Shown: positions 24,930-33,577 of the stretch, one piece after another
How positions within the stretch are numbered: position 1 is the stretch's first letter
Layout of the letters: every line of letters begins with the position of its first letter
Assembly: GCA_022827835.1 (NCBI GenBank)
Contig: JAJEIO010000028.1
Span: forward strand, 1 to 42,984
Reading direction: 5' to 3'
DNA from: Candidatus Latescibacterota bacterium
Lineage (GTDB): Bacteria > Latescibacterota > UBA2968 > UBA8231
DNA: 42,984 nucleotides
Notes under the pieces: generated by a model
Told to the model about the DNA's origin: nothing
Databases searched by the model: none
What the model saw: the letters and a program-made list of their open reading frames with translations, nothing else
Program-made: the position numbers and the translations under genes

Positions 24930-26189
24930 ATGTCCCTACCCCGCATGCTCCGCATCCGCCAAATTTTTTCCGCGCCCACCGTCGAAGACATTCCCGCGGC
25001 CGTGCGCGCCGAAGTCCAGCGCCTCGACTTAGGCCCCAAAATCAATCCCGGCGAGACCATCGCCATCTCCGTCGGTAGCCGAGGCATTGCCAACATTGCG
25101 CTCGTGATCAAAAGCCTCGTAGCCGAGTTCAAAGCCCTCGGCCTCCAGCCCTTCCTCGTCCCGGCCATGGGCAGCCACGGCGGCGGCATCGCCGAGGCCC
25201 AGCAGGAAATCATCGAAGGCTACGGCGTCACCGAAGAGTACACCGGCGTGCCCATTAAGTCGTCTATGGAAACCGTACAGGTGGGCGCGACCGAGGACGG
25301 CGTCCCCGTCTTTTTCGACAAATACGCCTTTGAAGCCGACCACGTAGCCGTCGTTGGCCGCGTCAAGCCACACACTAACTTTGTCGGCGAAATCGAAAGC
25401 GGCCTGCACAAGATGATGCTCATCGGCTTGGGCAAGCACAAAGGCGCAGCCCTGTACCACCAAGCCATTGTCCACTACAGCTTCGACCGCATCATCCGCT
25501 CGGTCGGCCAAGCCGTCATCGACCAGTGCGGCGTGCTCATGGGGCTGGGCTTAGTCGAAAACCAGTACGACCAAACCGCGCTCATCAAGGGCGTAGGAGC
25601 CGACGAGTTTGTGGAACGCGAAAAGGAATTGCTAGTCCTCGCCAAGGAATGGATGCCGCGCCTGCCCTTCGACGAAGTCGATCTGCTCATTGTCGATGCG
25701 ATCGGCAAAAACATCTCCGGCGCTGGCATGGACACCAACGTCGTCGGCCGCAAGTTCCACGACAACCACGCCGCCGACAAGGAGTACCCCAAGGTCACCC
25801 GCATCCTAGTCCGCAGCCTGACCGAAGAAACCCACGGCAACGCCTCGGGCATCGGCATCGCCGAGTATGCCCACCAGCGCGCCATCGAGCAGATGGACCG
25901 CGAGATCACCTACATCAACTGCATGACCGGCAACCACCCCTCGGGCGCGCACATCCCGCTCTACTTCGACACGGATCGCATCTGCGTTGAAAAGGCCCTA
26001 GAAACCGTCGGCCTAGTCGCGCCTGAAAACGCCAAAGTCCTGCGCATCCACAACACCCTAGAGCTAGGTGAGCTCCTCGTCTCGGAAGCCTATCGCTCCG
26101 AAGTCGAACAGCGCGAGGACTTGGAAATCATCGCCGAGGCCGAGGAAATGCCCTTCGACGACAACGGCGACTTGCCGCTTGCATTTTAG
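24930..26189 (+). CDS. LarA-like protein (DUF2088, lactate racemase domain)
   Basis: A 419-residue protein. The segment GRVKPHTNFVGEIESGL followed by HKMMLIGLGKHKGA is the DUF2088/LarA-type signature. LarA is a nickel-pincer lactate racemase, and relatives racemise or epimerise other 2-hydroxy acids. This protein may be one of the many LarA homologues of unknown substrate. AGGAGGT gives a firm start at 24930. A longer in-frame extension lies inside the dehydrogenase gene and is rejected. No LarB/LarC/LarE maturation genes are in the window. Confidence 0.82.
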   Translation: MSLPRMLRIRQIFSAPTVEDIPAAVRAEVQRLDLGPKINPGETIAISVGSRGIANIALVIKSLVAEFKALGLQPFLVPAMGSHGGGIAEAQQEIIEGYGVTEEYTGVPIKSSMETVQVGATEDGVPVFFDKYAFEADHVAVVGRVKPHTNFVGEIESGLHKMMLIGLGKHKGAALYHQAIVHYSFDRIIRSVGQAVIDQCGVLMGLGLVENQYDQTALIKGVGADEFVEREKELLVLAKEWMPRLPFDEVDLLIVDAIGKNISGAGMDTNVVGRKFHDNHAADKEYPKVTRILVRSLTEETHGNASGIGIAEYAHQRAIEQMDREITYINCMTGNHPSGAHIPLYFDTDRICVEKALETVGLVAPENAKVLRIHNTLELGELLVSEAYRSEVEQREDLEIIAEAEEMPFDDNGDLPLAF

Positions 26190-26192
26190 CAC

Positions 26193-27101
26193 ATGGCAAA
26201 AAAATCGCGGGGCGTGTCCCCTATTTTCTTGGACGAGAAGCCGCATCGTTCAGCGACCGCGGGTTATACGCGCCGCCGCATTGTGTTCGGCTGGTACGGT
26301 GGGAAGTTCTCTCACCTCGACTGGCTGTTGCCCCTACTGCCGGAGTGTCACCATTACTGCGAACCGTTTGCCGGTTCTGGGGCCGTGCTCATCAATCGGG
26401 CACCGGCTCCTGTCGAGACCTATAACGATCTCGACGGTGAGGTAGTGAACTTCTTTCGGGTGCTGCGAGACCAGCACCAAGAGCTAATCCGCGCTATCGC
26501 CCTGACCCCATTCTCGCGCGAGGAATACTACTACGCCATCTACGGCAGTGCGGAGGACATCAGTGACTTAGAACGCGCCCGACGCTTTTACATCAGAGCA
26601 CGGCAGACCCGCACCGGGCTAGCGCAAACAGCCTCCCTCGGTCGTTGGGCCAACTGCAAGAATACGAGCCGCGCTGGTATGTCTGGCGTGGTCTCCCGCT
26701 GGTTGGGGGGTGTAGATGCGCTCGACGAGATTGCCCAGCGTCTGATCAGAGTCCAGATTGAGAACCGACCCGCTGTTGATGTGATCCAACTCTACGACAG
26801 CCACAAAACCTTGTTCTACTGCGATCCTCCCTACTTACACGCCACTCGTGGCGATGCCAAAGCATACGGCTTTGAAATGGACGAAGCCGAACACCACGTG
26901 TTGGCAGAAGTCGTCAATGCGTGCGAAGGCAAGGTGGCCATGTCAGGCTACCCTCATCCCTTAATGGACGAGCTGTTCCCACCCGATCGCTGGTTCAAGA
27001 CAGAAGGACCGGACAAGACCATCCATTCCACCAAGGACAGCCGGCGCGAAGTGCTGTGGACTAATTATGAGCCGGAAGTACAAAAAGAGCTGTTTGAATG
27101 A
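26193..27101 (+). CDS. DNA adenine methylase, Dam/D12 class
   Basis: A 302-residue N6-adenine methyltransferase. FGWYGGKFSHL (from residue 32) is the motif X cofactor segment, CEPFAGSGAV (56-65) is motif I, and DPPY (211-214) in YCDPPYLH is motif IV. It starts 3 bases after the LarA-like stop with no clear ribosome site, so translation is probably coupled. Its stop overlaps the next start by 4 bases. With the following endonuclease it forms a type II restriction-modification pair; the recognition site is unknown. Confidence 0.92.
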   Translation: MAKKSRGVSPIFLDEKPHRSATAGYTRRRIVFGWYGGKFSHLDWLLPLLPECHHYCEPFAGSGAVLINRAPAPVETYNDLDGEVVNFFRVLRDQHQELIRAIALTPFSREEYYYAIYGSAEDISDLERARRFYIRARQTRTGLAQTASLGRWANCKNTSRAGMSGVVSRWLGGVDALDEIAQRLIRVQIENRPAVDVIQLYDSHKTLFYCDPPYLHATRGDAKAYGFEMDEAEHHVLAEVVNACEGKVAMSGYPHPLMDELFPPDRWFKTEGPDKTIHSTKDSRREVLWTNYEPEVQKELFE

Positions 27102-28219
27102 CACCAGAGAACATTCTGCGTGGCATTTACGAGCGTGCTGAGGCGACCTTAGATACGTCCGTTATCCCTGATCTAGGCATCAGAGAACGCGCTAACTATG
27201 TCTGCCGCTGCACGAGCAACCGTGCTGGGGTGCGTTTGCTTATGTCGTGCCTACTAGGAAAGCTAGACAAGCCCAACGTCGATCCACGCAAACCCTATAC
27301 TGAAATTGGCGACTCGGACAGTTTTTCCGGCCGCACTTATGATGAACAACACCTAGCCCCATTCATCAACGAACACCGCTTACCCGTCAATCAGACGACG
27401 GCCTTCCTTACACCAACACTGAGAAACATCGACCATCCGCTGACCACGGACCGCGAGCTTGTTGGCAGACCGCGCGATCTCTATAAAAAGACCCTTGAAC
27501 TACTTGAAGATGTGGCCGAACAGCGAGTATCCGCCGATGTGCTATTTGTCGAAATCGTCCGTCTCTTGCTTCAGATGCGAGATGAGAAACTGGCCCGCAT
27601 AAATTCACTGCTCAAGGGATTGGAACAAACCGAAGGGGCCTTACCCCTATCGTCAGAGGCTATCGTTACCCTGCTCAAACAGCACTTGGCCTGCAAACAT
27701 GCAAGCCGCTTGCCGGTCCTCGTCGTAGCGGCGGCCTATCAGGCAGCCGGAACGCGGCTTGCCGAACGCATATTGCCGCTAAACCCACATAATGCCGCCG
27801 ATATGCAAACCGGCTCATTGGGAGATGTGGAAATTTGTCTTGTTGGGGAAGATTCTGTTGTAACGGCTTACGAAATGAAGGCCAAGCGAGTCGATTATAA
27901 TGACATCGACACAGCACTAGCCAAGATCATCGGAGCGCCACATAGGATTGACAATTATCTATTCGTCACCACGGATGTCATCGATCCGAGAGTAGCCGAA
28001 TACGCAGCCGGATTTTACGAACAGACCGATGGAGTCGAGATTGCTATTTTGGACTGCATCGGGTTTCTGCGGCACTTCTTGCATCTGTTCCACCGCGTCC
28101 GCGCCGACTATTTGAACGCCTACCAAGAACTGGTTTTAAACGAGCCGGATTCAGCCGTAAGTCAAACACTCAAGGAGGCTTTCCTAGCCCTGCGACAAGC
28201 AGCCGAAAGCGATGAGTAA
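27098..28219 (+). CDS. Type II restriction endonuclease, SacI-family-like
   Basis: A 373-residue protein. DPRKPYTEIGD (62-72), FSGRTYDE (76-83) and LRHFLHLFHR match, from memory, the family annotated as SacI-type restriction endonucleases. A PD-(D/E)xK core is visible: D243 in LGDVEI and E259-M-K261 in YEMKAKRV. It overlaps the methylase gene by 4 bases (ATGA) and the following dioxygenase gene by 1 base (TAATG). The specificity is not known. Endonuclease function is well supported by motif plus neighbour; the exact family is less certain. Confidence 0.82.
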   Translation: MTPENILRGIYERAEATLDTSVIPDLGIRERANYVCRCTSNRAGVRLLMSCLLGKLDKPNVDPRKPYTEIGDSDSFSGRTYDEQHLAPFINEHRLPVNQTTAFLTPTLRNIDHPLTTDRELVGRPRDLYKKTLELLEDVAEQRVSADVLFVEIVRLLLQMRDEKLARINSLLKGLEQTEGALPLSSEAIVTLLKQHLACKHASRLPVLVVAAAYQAAGTRLAERILPLNPHNAADMQTGSLGDVEICLVGEDSVVTAYEMKAKRVDYNDIDTALAKIIGAPHRIDNYLFVTTDVIDPRVAEYAAGFYEQTDGVEIAILDCIGFLRHFLHLFHRVRADYLNAYQELVLNEPDSAVSQTLKEAFLALRQAAESDE

Positions 28220-29073
28220 TGGATAACAACATCCAAGACTACCTATTTGACCTTCAAGGTTATTTGGTCTTAGAAAATGCAATCTCGTCAGCAGATTTAC
28301 ATGAGATGAATCAGTGGATAGACGCCCACGAATCATATGTAAAAGAGCCGTGGTCAACCGATGGTGAGCCAAAGAAAAAAGGCCGCTGGATTGGTCACAT
28401 AGAAACGCACACCTACAATGAAGAGAATGGCGTCAACTTCCAAAGCATCATTGAGGGCGGCCCTGTTTTCGAGAGACTGATAGATCATCCCGCCTGGATC
28501 GACTTGGTCAAGAAGTACATTCACTCTTCAGCAAACGGTCTCTCCATTCACGAGAACTTTCTCAACGTCCGCGGTCCGGGTGGTTATCTCCACATCCACT
28601 GCGGCGGCCATGTTCCGCTCAGTTATCTGACGTTTCGCCAGAACAACACCGGAGAATGGATGGTCGGGCAGATTAACGTATTGATGGCCCTCAACGACAT
28701 CGGCGAGGGCGATGGCCCACCCGTCCTAATTCCGGGCAGCCACAAGTGTACGGAAATTCACCCTCGGCTAGAGGTAGATGGCCGAGGCTTGATTTACGAC
28801 AGCGTGAGCGGCAAACCTGCCGGAACAGCCATCGCCATGCAAGAAATGTATCTGAAGGCAGGAGACGTTTTGTTATTCACCGATGCGATAACACACGGCT
28901 CGGCAGAACGCACCAATCCCGGTTATCGGCGAACGATTGTTTACCGCTATTCCCCAAAATACGTGCGGGAGCGCTTCAACTATCAAATTTCAGAAGAACT
29001 GTTACGACGTTTGACTCCGGAAAGACGGGCCATTATTGAGCCCAACGCGCCGCGGCGACCTCCATCCGCATAG
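28219..29073 (+). CDS. PhyH-like dioxygenase with an H-x-G metal site
   Basis: A 284-residue member of the PhyH fold. The distal histidine is H226 in AITHGSAE, an arginine (R237 or R238) follows, and the loop LIPGSHK is typical. The proximal HxD is absent: residues 123-131 read YLHIHCGGH, so the carboxylate ligand is replaced by glycine (H127-C-G129). Iron/2-oxoglutarate halogenases have the same kind of change (HxA or HxG) to make room for halide. Alternatively it is one of the HGG-type PhyH proteins of unknown activity. Translation is coupled to the endonuclease by a TAATG overlap. Confidence 0.82.
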   Translation: MDNNIQDYLFDLQGYLVLENAISSADLHEMNQWIDAHESYVKEPWSTDGEPKKKGRWIGHIETHTYNEENGVNFQSIIEGGPVFERLIDHPAWIDLVKKYIHSSANGLSIHENFLNVRGPGGYLHIHCGGHVPLSYLTFRQNNTGEWMVGQINVLMALNDIGEGDGPPVLIPGSHKCTEIHPRLEVDGRGLIYDSVSGKPAGTAIAMQEMYLKAGDVLLFTDAITHGSAERTNPGYRRTIVYRYSPKYVRERFNYQISEELLRRLTPERRAIIEPNAPRRPPSA

Positions 29074-29087
29074 CGCGTAAACTGCCA

Positions 29088-31178
29088 TCAGTAAACCACC
29101 GCTACACACGCCATCCGCTCCTCGCGCTGCCGGTCCGTCTCCACCGCCACCCGGACCAAATACAAACCCGGCCCCACCAACCGGCCCGATTGGTCGCGGC
29201 CATCCCATAGCACCGCGTGGCGACCGGCCTCTCGCCCACTTGGACCGGTGCGCCATAAACAACGACCGCGCAGATCGAACACCTCCACTGACACTTCGGA
29301 CGCATCCAACACCTTCAGCAGCGTATAGCCGATCCGCACCTCGTCGTTCACCGCGTCCCCCTGCGGCGTAAAAGCAACCGGCTCTACCTTCATTGCGGCC
29401 AACACCAACCCCTGCGCTGTGGCCACGATCCGCAACTGATTGGTGCCCATTTCCTCACTCACATCCCCGGCCACTACCAACTGGGGAAAACCCGCTTGGC
29501 CGCGCGCAAAAACTTCAGCGGCAATTTCCCCGGCCGCGTTGTAGAGTGCCGTCTCCAGCCGCAGCCGCAGCCGCTTAACACCATCCCGCTGGATCGGCTG
29601 CGGCAGGTACACCGCAAAACCTCCGGCCTCGGCCACGACGCTGTCAGGTGTGGCATCTTGCCAAGGCGTGCCCATCTCCAGCCCGCGCAACACTCCCTCG
29701 GCCGGCGTAAAAACCCGCACAACATCAAAGCCGGTCTGCGCATCCTCGGTAAAACGCGCCCCAATGTCGCAGACCAGCTCGACGCGGTCTCCGGCTTGCA
29801 CCTCGGCTACAGCTCCCTCGGGGTGCAGATCGCCGACCGCGGCCACTTCGCCTAGCACGCGCTCGGCCAACAGCGGCGCAAACTCCAACGCCAGCGAGTC
29901 GAGGCGGGCAAACTCCCACAAACGCCCGGTCTCAAAACGCACTTGCACTTGGACGTAGCGCCCCGGCGGTACCCATGGACGATCCCCACCCTCGCGCAAC
30001 GGAGCCGTCCAAAAACTCCAGTTGTCCGTATCGTCCGTGACCGGCCCTTGCCAGCCGAGGGCCAACGGATCGTTGGTAAATCGGCGCACTTTCAGAAACT
30101 CGTACTCGGAGAGCGGCACCTCTATCGCCTGCCCCAGATCGTCGAAGGTATAATAGATCGTGGGCGTGTCGTCCCGACCGCTCTTGATCGAGACCTTGAC
30201 CGAAGCCGGTGCCTGCGGGACTGGTACCAGTTCTCCCGCTTCGCGCCGCCAAGTACTCGTCCTAAACGACACCCGTCCCACATTGGCCACCTGCCCCAAG
30301 TCTATGACCCGCGATTCCCAGCGCGCCTGCGGGACGAACCCGCGACCGTAAACCTCCATTTCCGCGATGGCAAAGCGAGAGTAAAAACCAGAGCCGAGTG
30401 GCGGCCCGGCCTGCGGGGACGAACCAAGGGTCATGTCGGGTTCGCCATCGGGAAAGGGCCGGAAGCGAAAAAAGCGCAAATAGCTCAGCGGAAATTCCAC
30501 CTCGATAATCGAATCGAAATTTTGCTCCTCATCGGCCAAGACGATATCCAACGGCGCGACCGATTTGGCAAACCCGGCGATGGGGAACACCTGACCGAGG
30601 TAGGTGTACGAAGAGAGGAATTTCGGCTCTTGCGTATTGACTAGTTGCTCGTCATTGCTGGCCGTCAGCGCATAGCCTTCAAAGGCCCAGAAGGGACGAT
30701 AGGGTATCTGAGTTCCCGGATCCACCCCCTCCGGCGGTACAACCACAAAGCGCTCCGCCGGTATCTGAGATCCCATATCGAGCGTAAAAAAGACCTCGCC
30801 GGCCGGCATGATGACATCGACAAAAGCGGTATTGACGTCGCCGTCTATGAACTTCAGGAAGTTTTGGAACTGCAATCCCCGCGAAGACGTGCCCGTGCCC
30901 TGCCATATCCGGGGCATGCCGGAACGCCAGAGCGGATCGACGGGTCGCCGGTAGAGCGAGCGCTCCCAGTAGGGCAATTGGGTGATTACATTCTCGTCGG
31001 GCCTTAACTCCAAAGGCTGCAGCGCTGGAGTCGCATCCTCCACCATCAAATCCAGCAGCGTCCATTCCGACCACGGCGCGCCGCCGGTGCCGCCAAAGTG
31101 CAATGTGGACACTTCGGCCGCGACTTCAACGGATGCTCCCAGCAATCCTATTAGGGCCAAGCGACACCACAAGCCCAT
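29088..31178 (-). CDS. Secreted protein with C-terminal FlgD-like Ig domain
   Basis: A 696-residue exported protein. A signal peptide is visible (GLWCRLALIGLLGASVEVAA). The middle has discoidin-like or sandwich segments (FWAFEGYALTASNDEQ, RFAIAEMEVYGRG) that I cannot name firmly. The C-terminus is a FlgD-type Ig domain: VSVEVFDLRGRCLW, then HAVLWDGRDQSGRLVGPG and LYLVRVAVE, the kind used as a sorting tail in FCB bacteria. GGAGG lies 7 bases before the ATG. It is probably surface-exposed or secreted; function unknown. It converges with the dioxygenase gene. Confidence 0.82.
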   Translation of the reverse strand: MGLWCRLALIGLLGASVEVAAEVSTLHFGGTGGAPWSEWTLLDLMVEDATPALQPLELRPDENVITQLPYWERSLYRRPVDPLWRSGMPRIWQGTGTSSRGLQFQNFLKFIDGDVNTAFVDVIMPAGEVFFTLDMGSQIPAERFVVVPPEGVDPGTQIPYRPFWAFEGYALTASNDEQLVNTQEPKFLSSYTYLGQVFPIAGFAKSVAPLDIVLADEEQNFDSIIEVEFPLSYLRFFRFRPFPDGEPDMTLGSSPQAGPPLGSGFYSRFAIAEMEVYGRGFVPQARWESRVIDLGQVANVGRVSFRTSTWRREAGELVPVPQAPASVKVSIKSGRDDTPTIYYTFDDLGQAIEVPLSEYEFLKVRRFTNDPLALGWQGPVTDDTDNWSFWTAPLREGGDRPWVPPGRYVQVQVRFETGRLWEFARLDSLALEFAPLLAERVLGEVAAVGDLHPEGAVAEVQAGDRVELVCDIGARFTEDAQTGFDVVRVFTPAEGVLRGLEMGTPWQDATPDSVVAEAGGFAVYLPQPIQRDGVKRLRLRLETALYNAAGEIAAEVFARGQAGFPQLVVAGDVSEEMGTNQLRIVATAQGLVLAAMKVEPVAFTPQGDAVNDEVRIGYTLLKVLDASEVSVEVFDLRGRCLWRTGPSGREAGRHAVLWDGRDQSGRLVGPGLYLVRVAVETDRQREERMACVAVVY

Positions 31179-31331
31179 GCACTTGCCTCCGGCGAATCGA
31201 CGCTGCGCTATGTCGATAATAACGATTTTGCCACGCAGTCGTCCACGCGAGGCTCAAGCACTGGACAAGAAGCGGACCGCCCGGTTTCTTTAATTCGCAA
31301 GCAATGTCCACCCTACCCACAAAGCTCTATT

Positions 31332-32426
31332 ATGACTATTGAACACATCGGCATGACCCGCGACGCCATCGACACCCCTGTCCTCTTGGTCGATCTCGAC
31401 GCGCTCGAATACAACATTGACCTACTCGCCGAGCACTTCCGCACCGCGGGCAAAAACCTCCGACCGCACACCAAGTCGCACAAAACCCCGGCCATCGCCC
31501 ACCTCCAGCTCACAGCCGGCGCGCAGGGGATCACCTGCGCCAAGGTCGGGGAGGCCGAGGTCATGGCCGACGCCGGCATCCAAGACATTCTCATTGCCAA
31601 CGAAGTAGTAGGCCGCCGCAAGATCGAGCGCCTCATGGCGCTAGCCGCTCGTTGCGACATCATGGTCGCGGTCGATGACCCGCAAAATCTCGCCGACCTC
31701 CACGAGGCCGCCCAAGCCTACAAGGTCAGTCCCCGCGTACTGGTGGAGGTCAACATCGGCCACAACCGCTGCGGTGTCGCGCCCGCCACCGTCGTCGATC
31801 TCGCCCGCGCGGCCTCCCAAGCACCACACCTGCGCTTCTGCGGCCTGATGGGCTACGAAGGCCACATCATCGACCTCGAAGACAAAGACGCCCGCGACAA
31901 CGGTGCCCGCACCTGCCTCCAGCGCCTCGTCGATGCCCGCGACGACGTGGAACGCGCCGGCCTCGATTGCCTAATTTGTAGCGCCTCAGGCACGGGCGAT
32001 TACTACATCAGCACTTCCTTCGACGGCATCACCGAGGTCCAAGCCGGCTCGTATGCGCTGATGGACGCGGCGTATGCCAAGCTAAACCTGGGCTTCAAAA
32101 ATGCCCTCAGCGTGCTGACCACCGTTACCAGCCGCCCTGCGCCCGAGCAGGTCATCACCGACGCCGGTCTAAAGAGCCTGACGCCCGAGCACGGCTTCCC
32201 CCTCGTCAAGGACCGCCCCGATTTGGAATGCCACGCCCTCTCCGAAGAGCACGGCCGCCTCAAGACCGTAGCCGGCCCCTGCACCGATCTCCACCCCGGC
32301 GACCTGCTCGAATTTATCCCCGGCCACGGCTGCACCACCGTCAACCTCCACGACCACCTCTACGCGCTGCGCGCCAATCGGCTAGAGGCGATTTGGGAAA
32401 TCGCCGGTCGCGGCAAGGTCCGCTGA
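31332..32426 (+). CDS. D-serine dehydratase/D-threonine aldolase-family PLP enzyme
   Basis: A 364-residue fold-type III PLP enzyme. The cofactor lysine is K48 in RPHTKSHKTP. The C-terminal metal-binding domain has H331-G-C333 in PGHGCTTVN. D-threonine aldolases carry H-x-D there, while D-serine dehydratase (DSD1-like) and D-threo-3-hydroxyaspartate dehydratase carry H-x-C for zinc. That favours a dehydratase, though substrate is not settled. It is followed by a short frame and the TauD gene on the same strand. Confidence 0.85.
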   Translation: MTIEHIGMTRDAIDTPVLLVDLDALEYNIDLLAEHFRTAGKNLRPHTKSHKTPAIAHLQLTAGAQGITCAKVGEAEVMADAGIQDILIANEVVGRRKIERLMALAARCDIMVAVDDPQNLADLHEAAQAYKVSPRVLVEVNIGHNRCGVAPATVVDLARAASQAPHLRFCGLMGYEGHIIDLEDKDARDNGARTCLQRLVDARDDVERAGLDCLICSASGTGDYYISTSFDGITEVQAGSYALMDAAYAKLNLGFKNALSVLTTVTSRPAPEQVITDAGLKSLTPEHGFPLVKDRPDLECHALSEEHGRLKTVAGPCTDLHPGDLLEFIPGHGCTTVNLHDHLYALRANRLEAIWEIAGRGKVR

Positions 32427-32446
32427 CTGCCAAAGGAGTCCCTACT

Positions 32447-32524
32447 ATGAGCCGCAGTGATGACCTTTACCGGACCAGATCGAAGTCTGCGCCTATGATC
32501 TCGTCCATTGAGCCAGAGGGATAG
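32447..32524 (+). CDS. Short 25-residue reading frame
   Basis: ATG at 32447 is preceded by AAAGGAG at an ideal distance and reads 25 codons (MSRSDDLYRTR...) to TAG. It ends two bases before the TauD gene's GTG start in another frame. It may be a leader peptide that couples translation, or the stub of a lost gene. No similarity recognised. Confidence 0.35.
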   Translation: MSRSDDLYRTRSKSAPMISSIEPEG

Positions 32525-32526
32525 GA

Positions 32527-33345
32527 GTGTCTAGGACATTCAACATCAGACCGCTGACTGCACACTTTGGAGCGGAGGTAATCGACGAGGATCTCTCCGG
32601 CATCGACAAAAACCTGGCCGACGCCATACTCGACCAACTCGACGCACACGCCCTGCTGCTCTTCCGGCGACAAAGCCTGCACGACGAAGATCTTTTGCAG
32701 TTGAGCCAAGCGTTAGGGCCGGTGGAAGAGCCCGCGGCCAAAGACCAGCACGCTCCTGGCTACAAGGAGATCAACTATATTTCCAACCTACAGGACGACA
32801 ATGGCCGCCCCCTCGGCGGCACCAGTCCCGGCGGCGCAACCCCCTGGCATTCGGACCAAGCGTTTCGCGCCCGACCAGCGACTTTATCGACGCTGTTTTG
32901 CGTCCACCCCTCGCCCACAGGTGGATCGACCAGCTTCTGCAGCACGCGGCTGGGCTACAAGGCCCTCCCAGCACAACTGCGGACCCGGATCGACGGTCTG
33001 CGCGGCACCTACGCACCGGGACCGATGCACGACATTGAAAAAAAGGAGGTCTCGCACCCGCTGGTATTGGGGCATCCGACCAAGGACCGTCGCACTCTCT
33101 ATGTCTCGCCACTGACCAAGCAGGTGGCAGGCTTGCCCGAGACGGAGAGCCGAGCGCTTTTGGAAGAGTTACTCGCTTATACCCTCAAGCCCGAACACAT
33201 CTATCGCCACGCCTGGCGCATGGGCGATATGCTCCTCTACGACAACGCCCAGCTCCTGCACCGGCGCGAAGCCTTTACCGGCCTGCGCTGGCTCAAGGCC
33301 ACGCGCGTCTTCGTTTCATCTGAACGTTTCGCCGTGCCGAACTGA
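32527..33345 (+). CDS. TauD/TfdA-family dioxygenase
   Basis: A 272-residue Fe(II)/2-oxoglutarate oxygenase. The triad is H108-S-D110 in PWHSDQAF and H246 in AQLLHRRE; the 2-oxoglutarate arginine is probably R261 or R255. DALLLFR-like ALLLFRRQ is a typical N-terminal strand. Family members cleave taurine, alkyl sulfates, 2,4-D or hydroxylate amino acids; the substrate is unknown. The start is GTG at 32527 with AGGAG directly before it, so coupling to the short upstream frame is likely. Confidence 0.9.
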   Translation: MSRTFNIRPLTAHFGAEVIDEDLSGIDKNLADAILDQLDAHALLLFRRQSLHDEDLLQLSQALGPVEEPAAKDQHAPGYKEINYISNLQDDNGRPLGGTSPGGATPWHSDQAFRARPATLSTLFCVHPSPTGGSTSFCSTRLGYKALPAQLRTRIDGLRGTYAPGPMHDIEKKEVSHPLVLGHPTKDRRTLYVSPLTKQVAGLPETESRALLEELLAYTLKPEHIYRHAWRMGDMLLYDNAQLLHRREAFTGLRWLKATRVFVSSERFAVPN

Positions 33346-33400
33346 GAGGGCGATTTCATGCGTTCCCGTCGGCCACGCCTTACCCTCCGCGTCTCGGCCA

Positions 33401-33572
33401 TTAACGGGTACCTGCCGAAAGCAGCGCTTTGATCCGTCCCCATGACTGGACTTCGACGCTCGTCGCAGTAGCAGAAGGGGAAACCGGTTGCCAAGCAGGA
33501 TAATCTCCACCCAAACCGTTGGTCAGATTGACCAAATTGCTCCCGTCTATATCAACAACCCAAACCTCCTCT
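33401..33572 (-). pseudogene. Fragment of a PD40/TolB-like gene (C-terminal 55 codons)
   Basis: On the minus strand this reads VVDIDGSNLVNLTNGLGG, then YPAWQPV, ATATSVEVQSWGRIKALLS and TAA, matching the last part of the intact gene at 38538-39506. Homology breaks near 33569, just before the STAS-like gene's stop. It has no start and is a leftover of a recombination or deletion between PD40 copies. Confidence 0.85.
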
Positions 33573-33577
33573 TCTGA

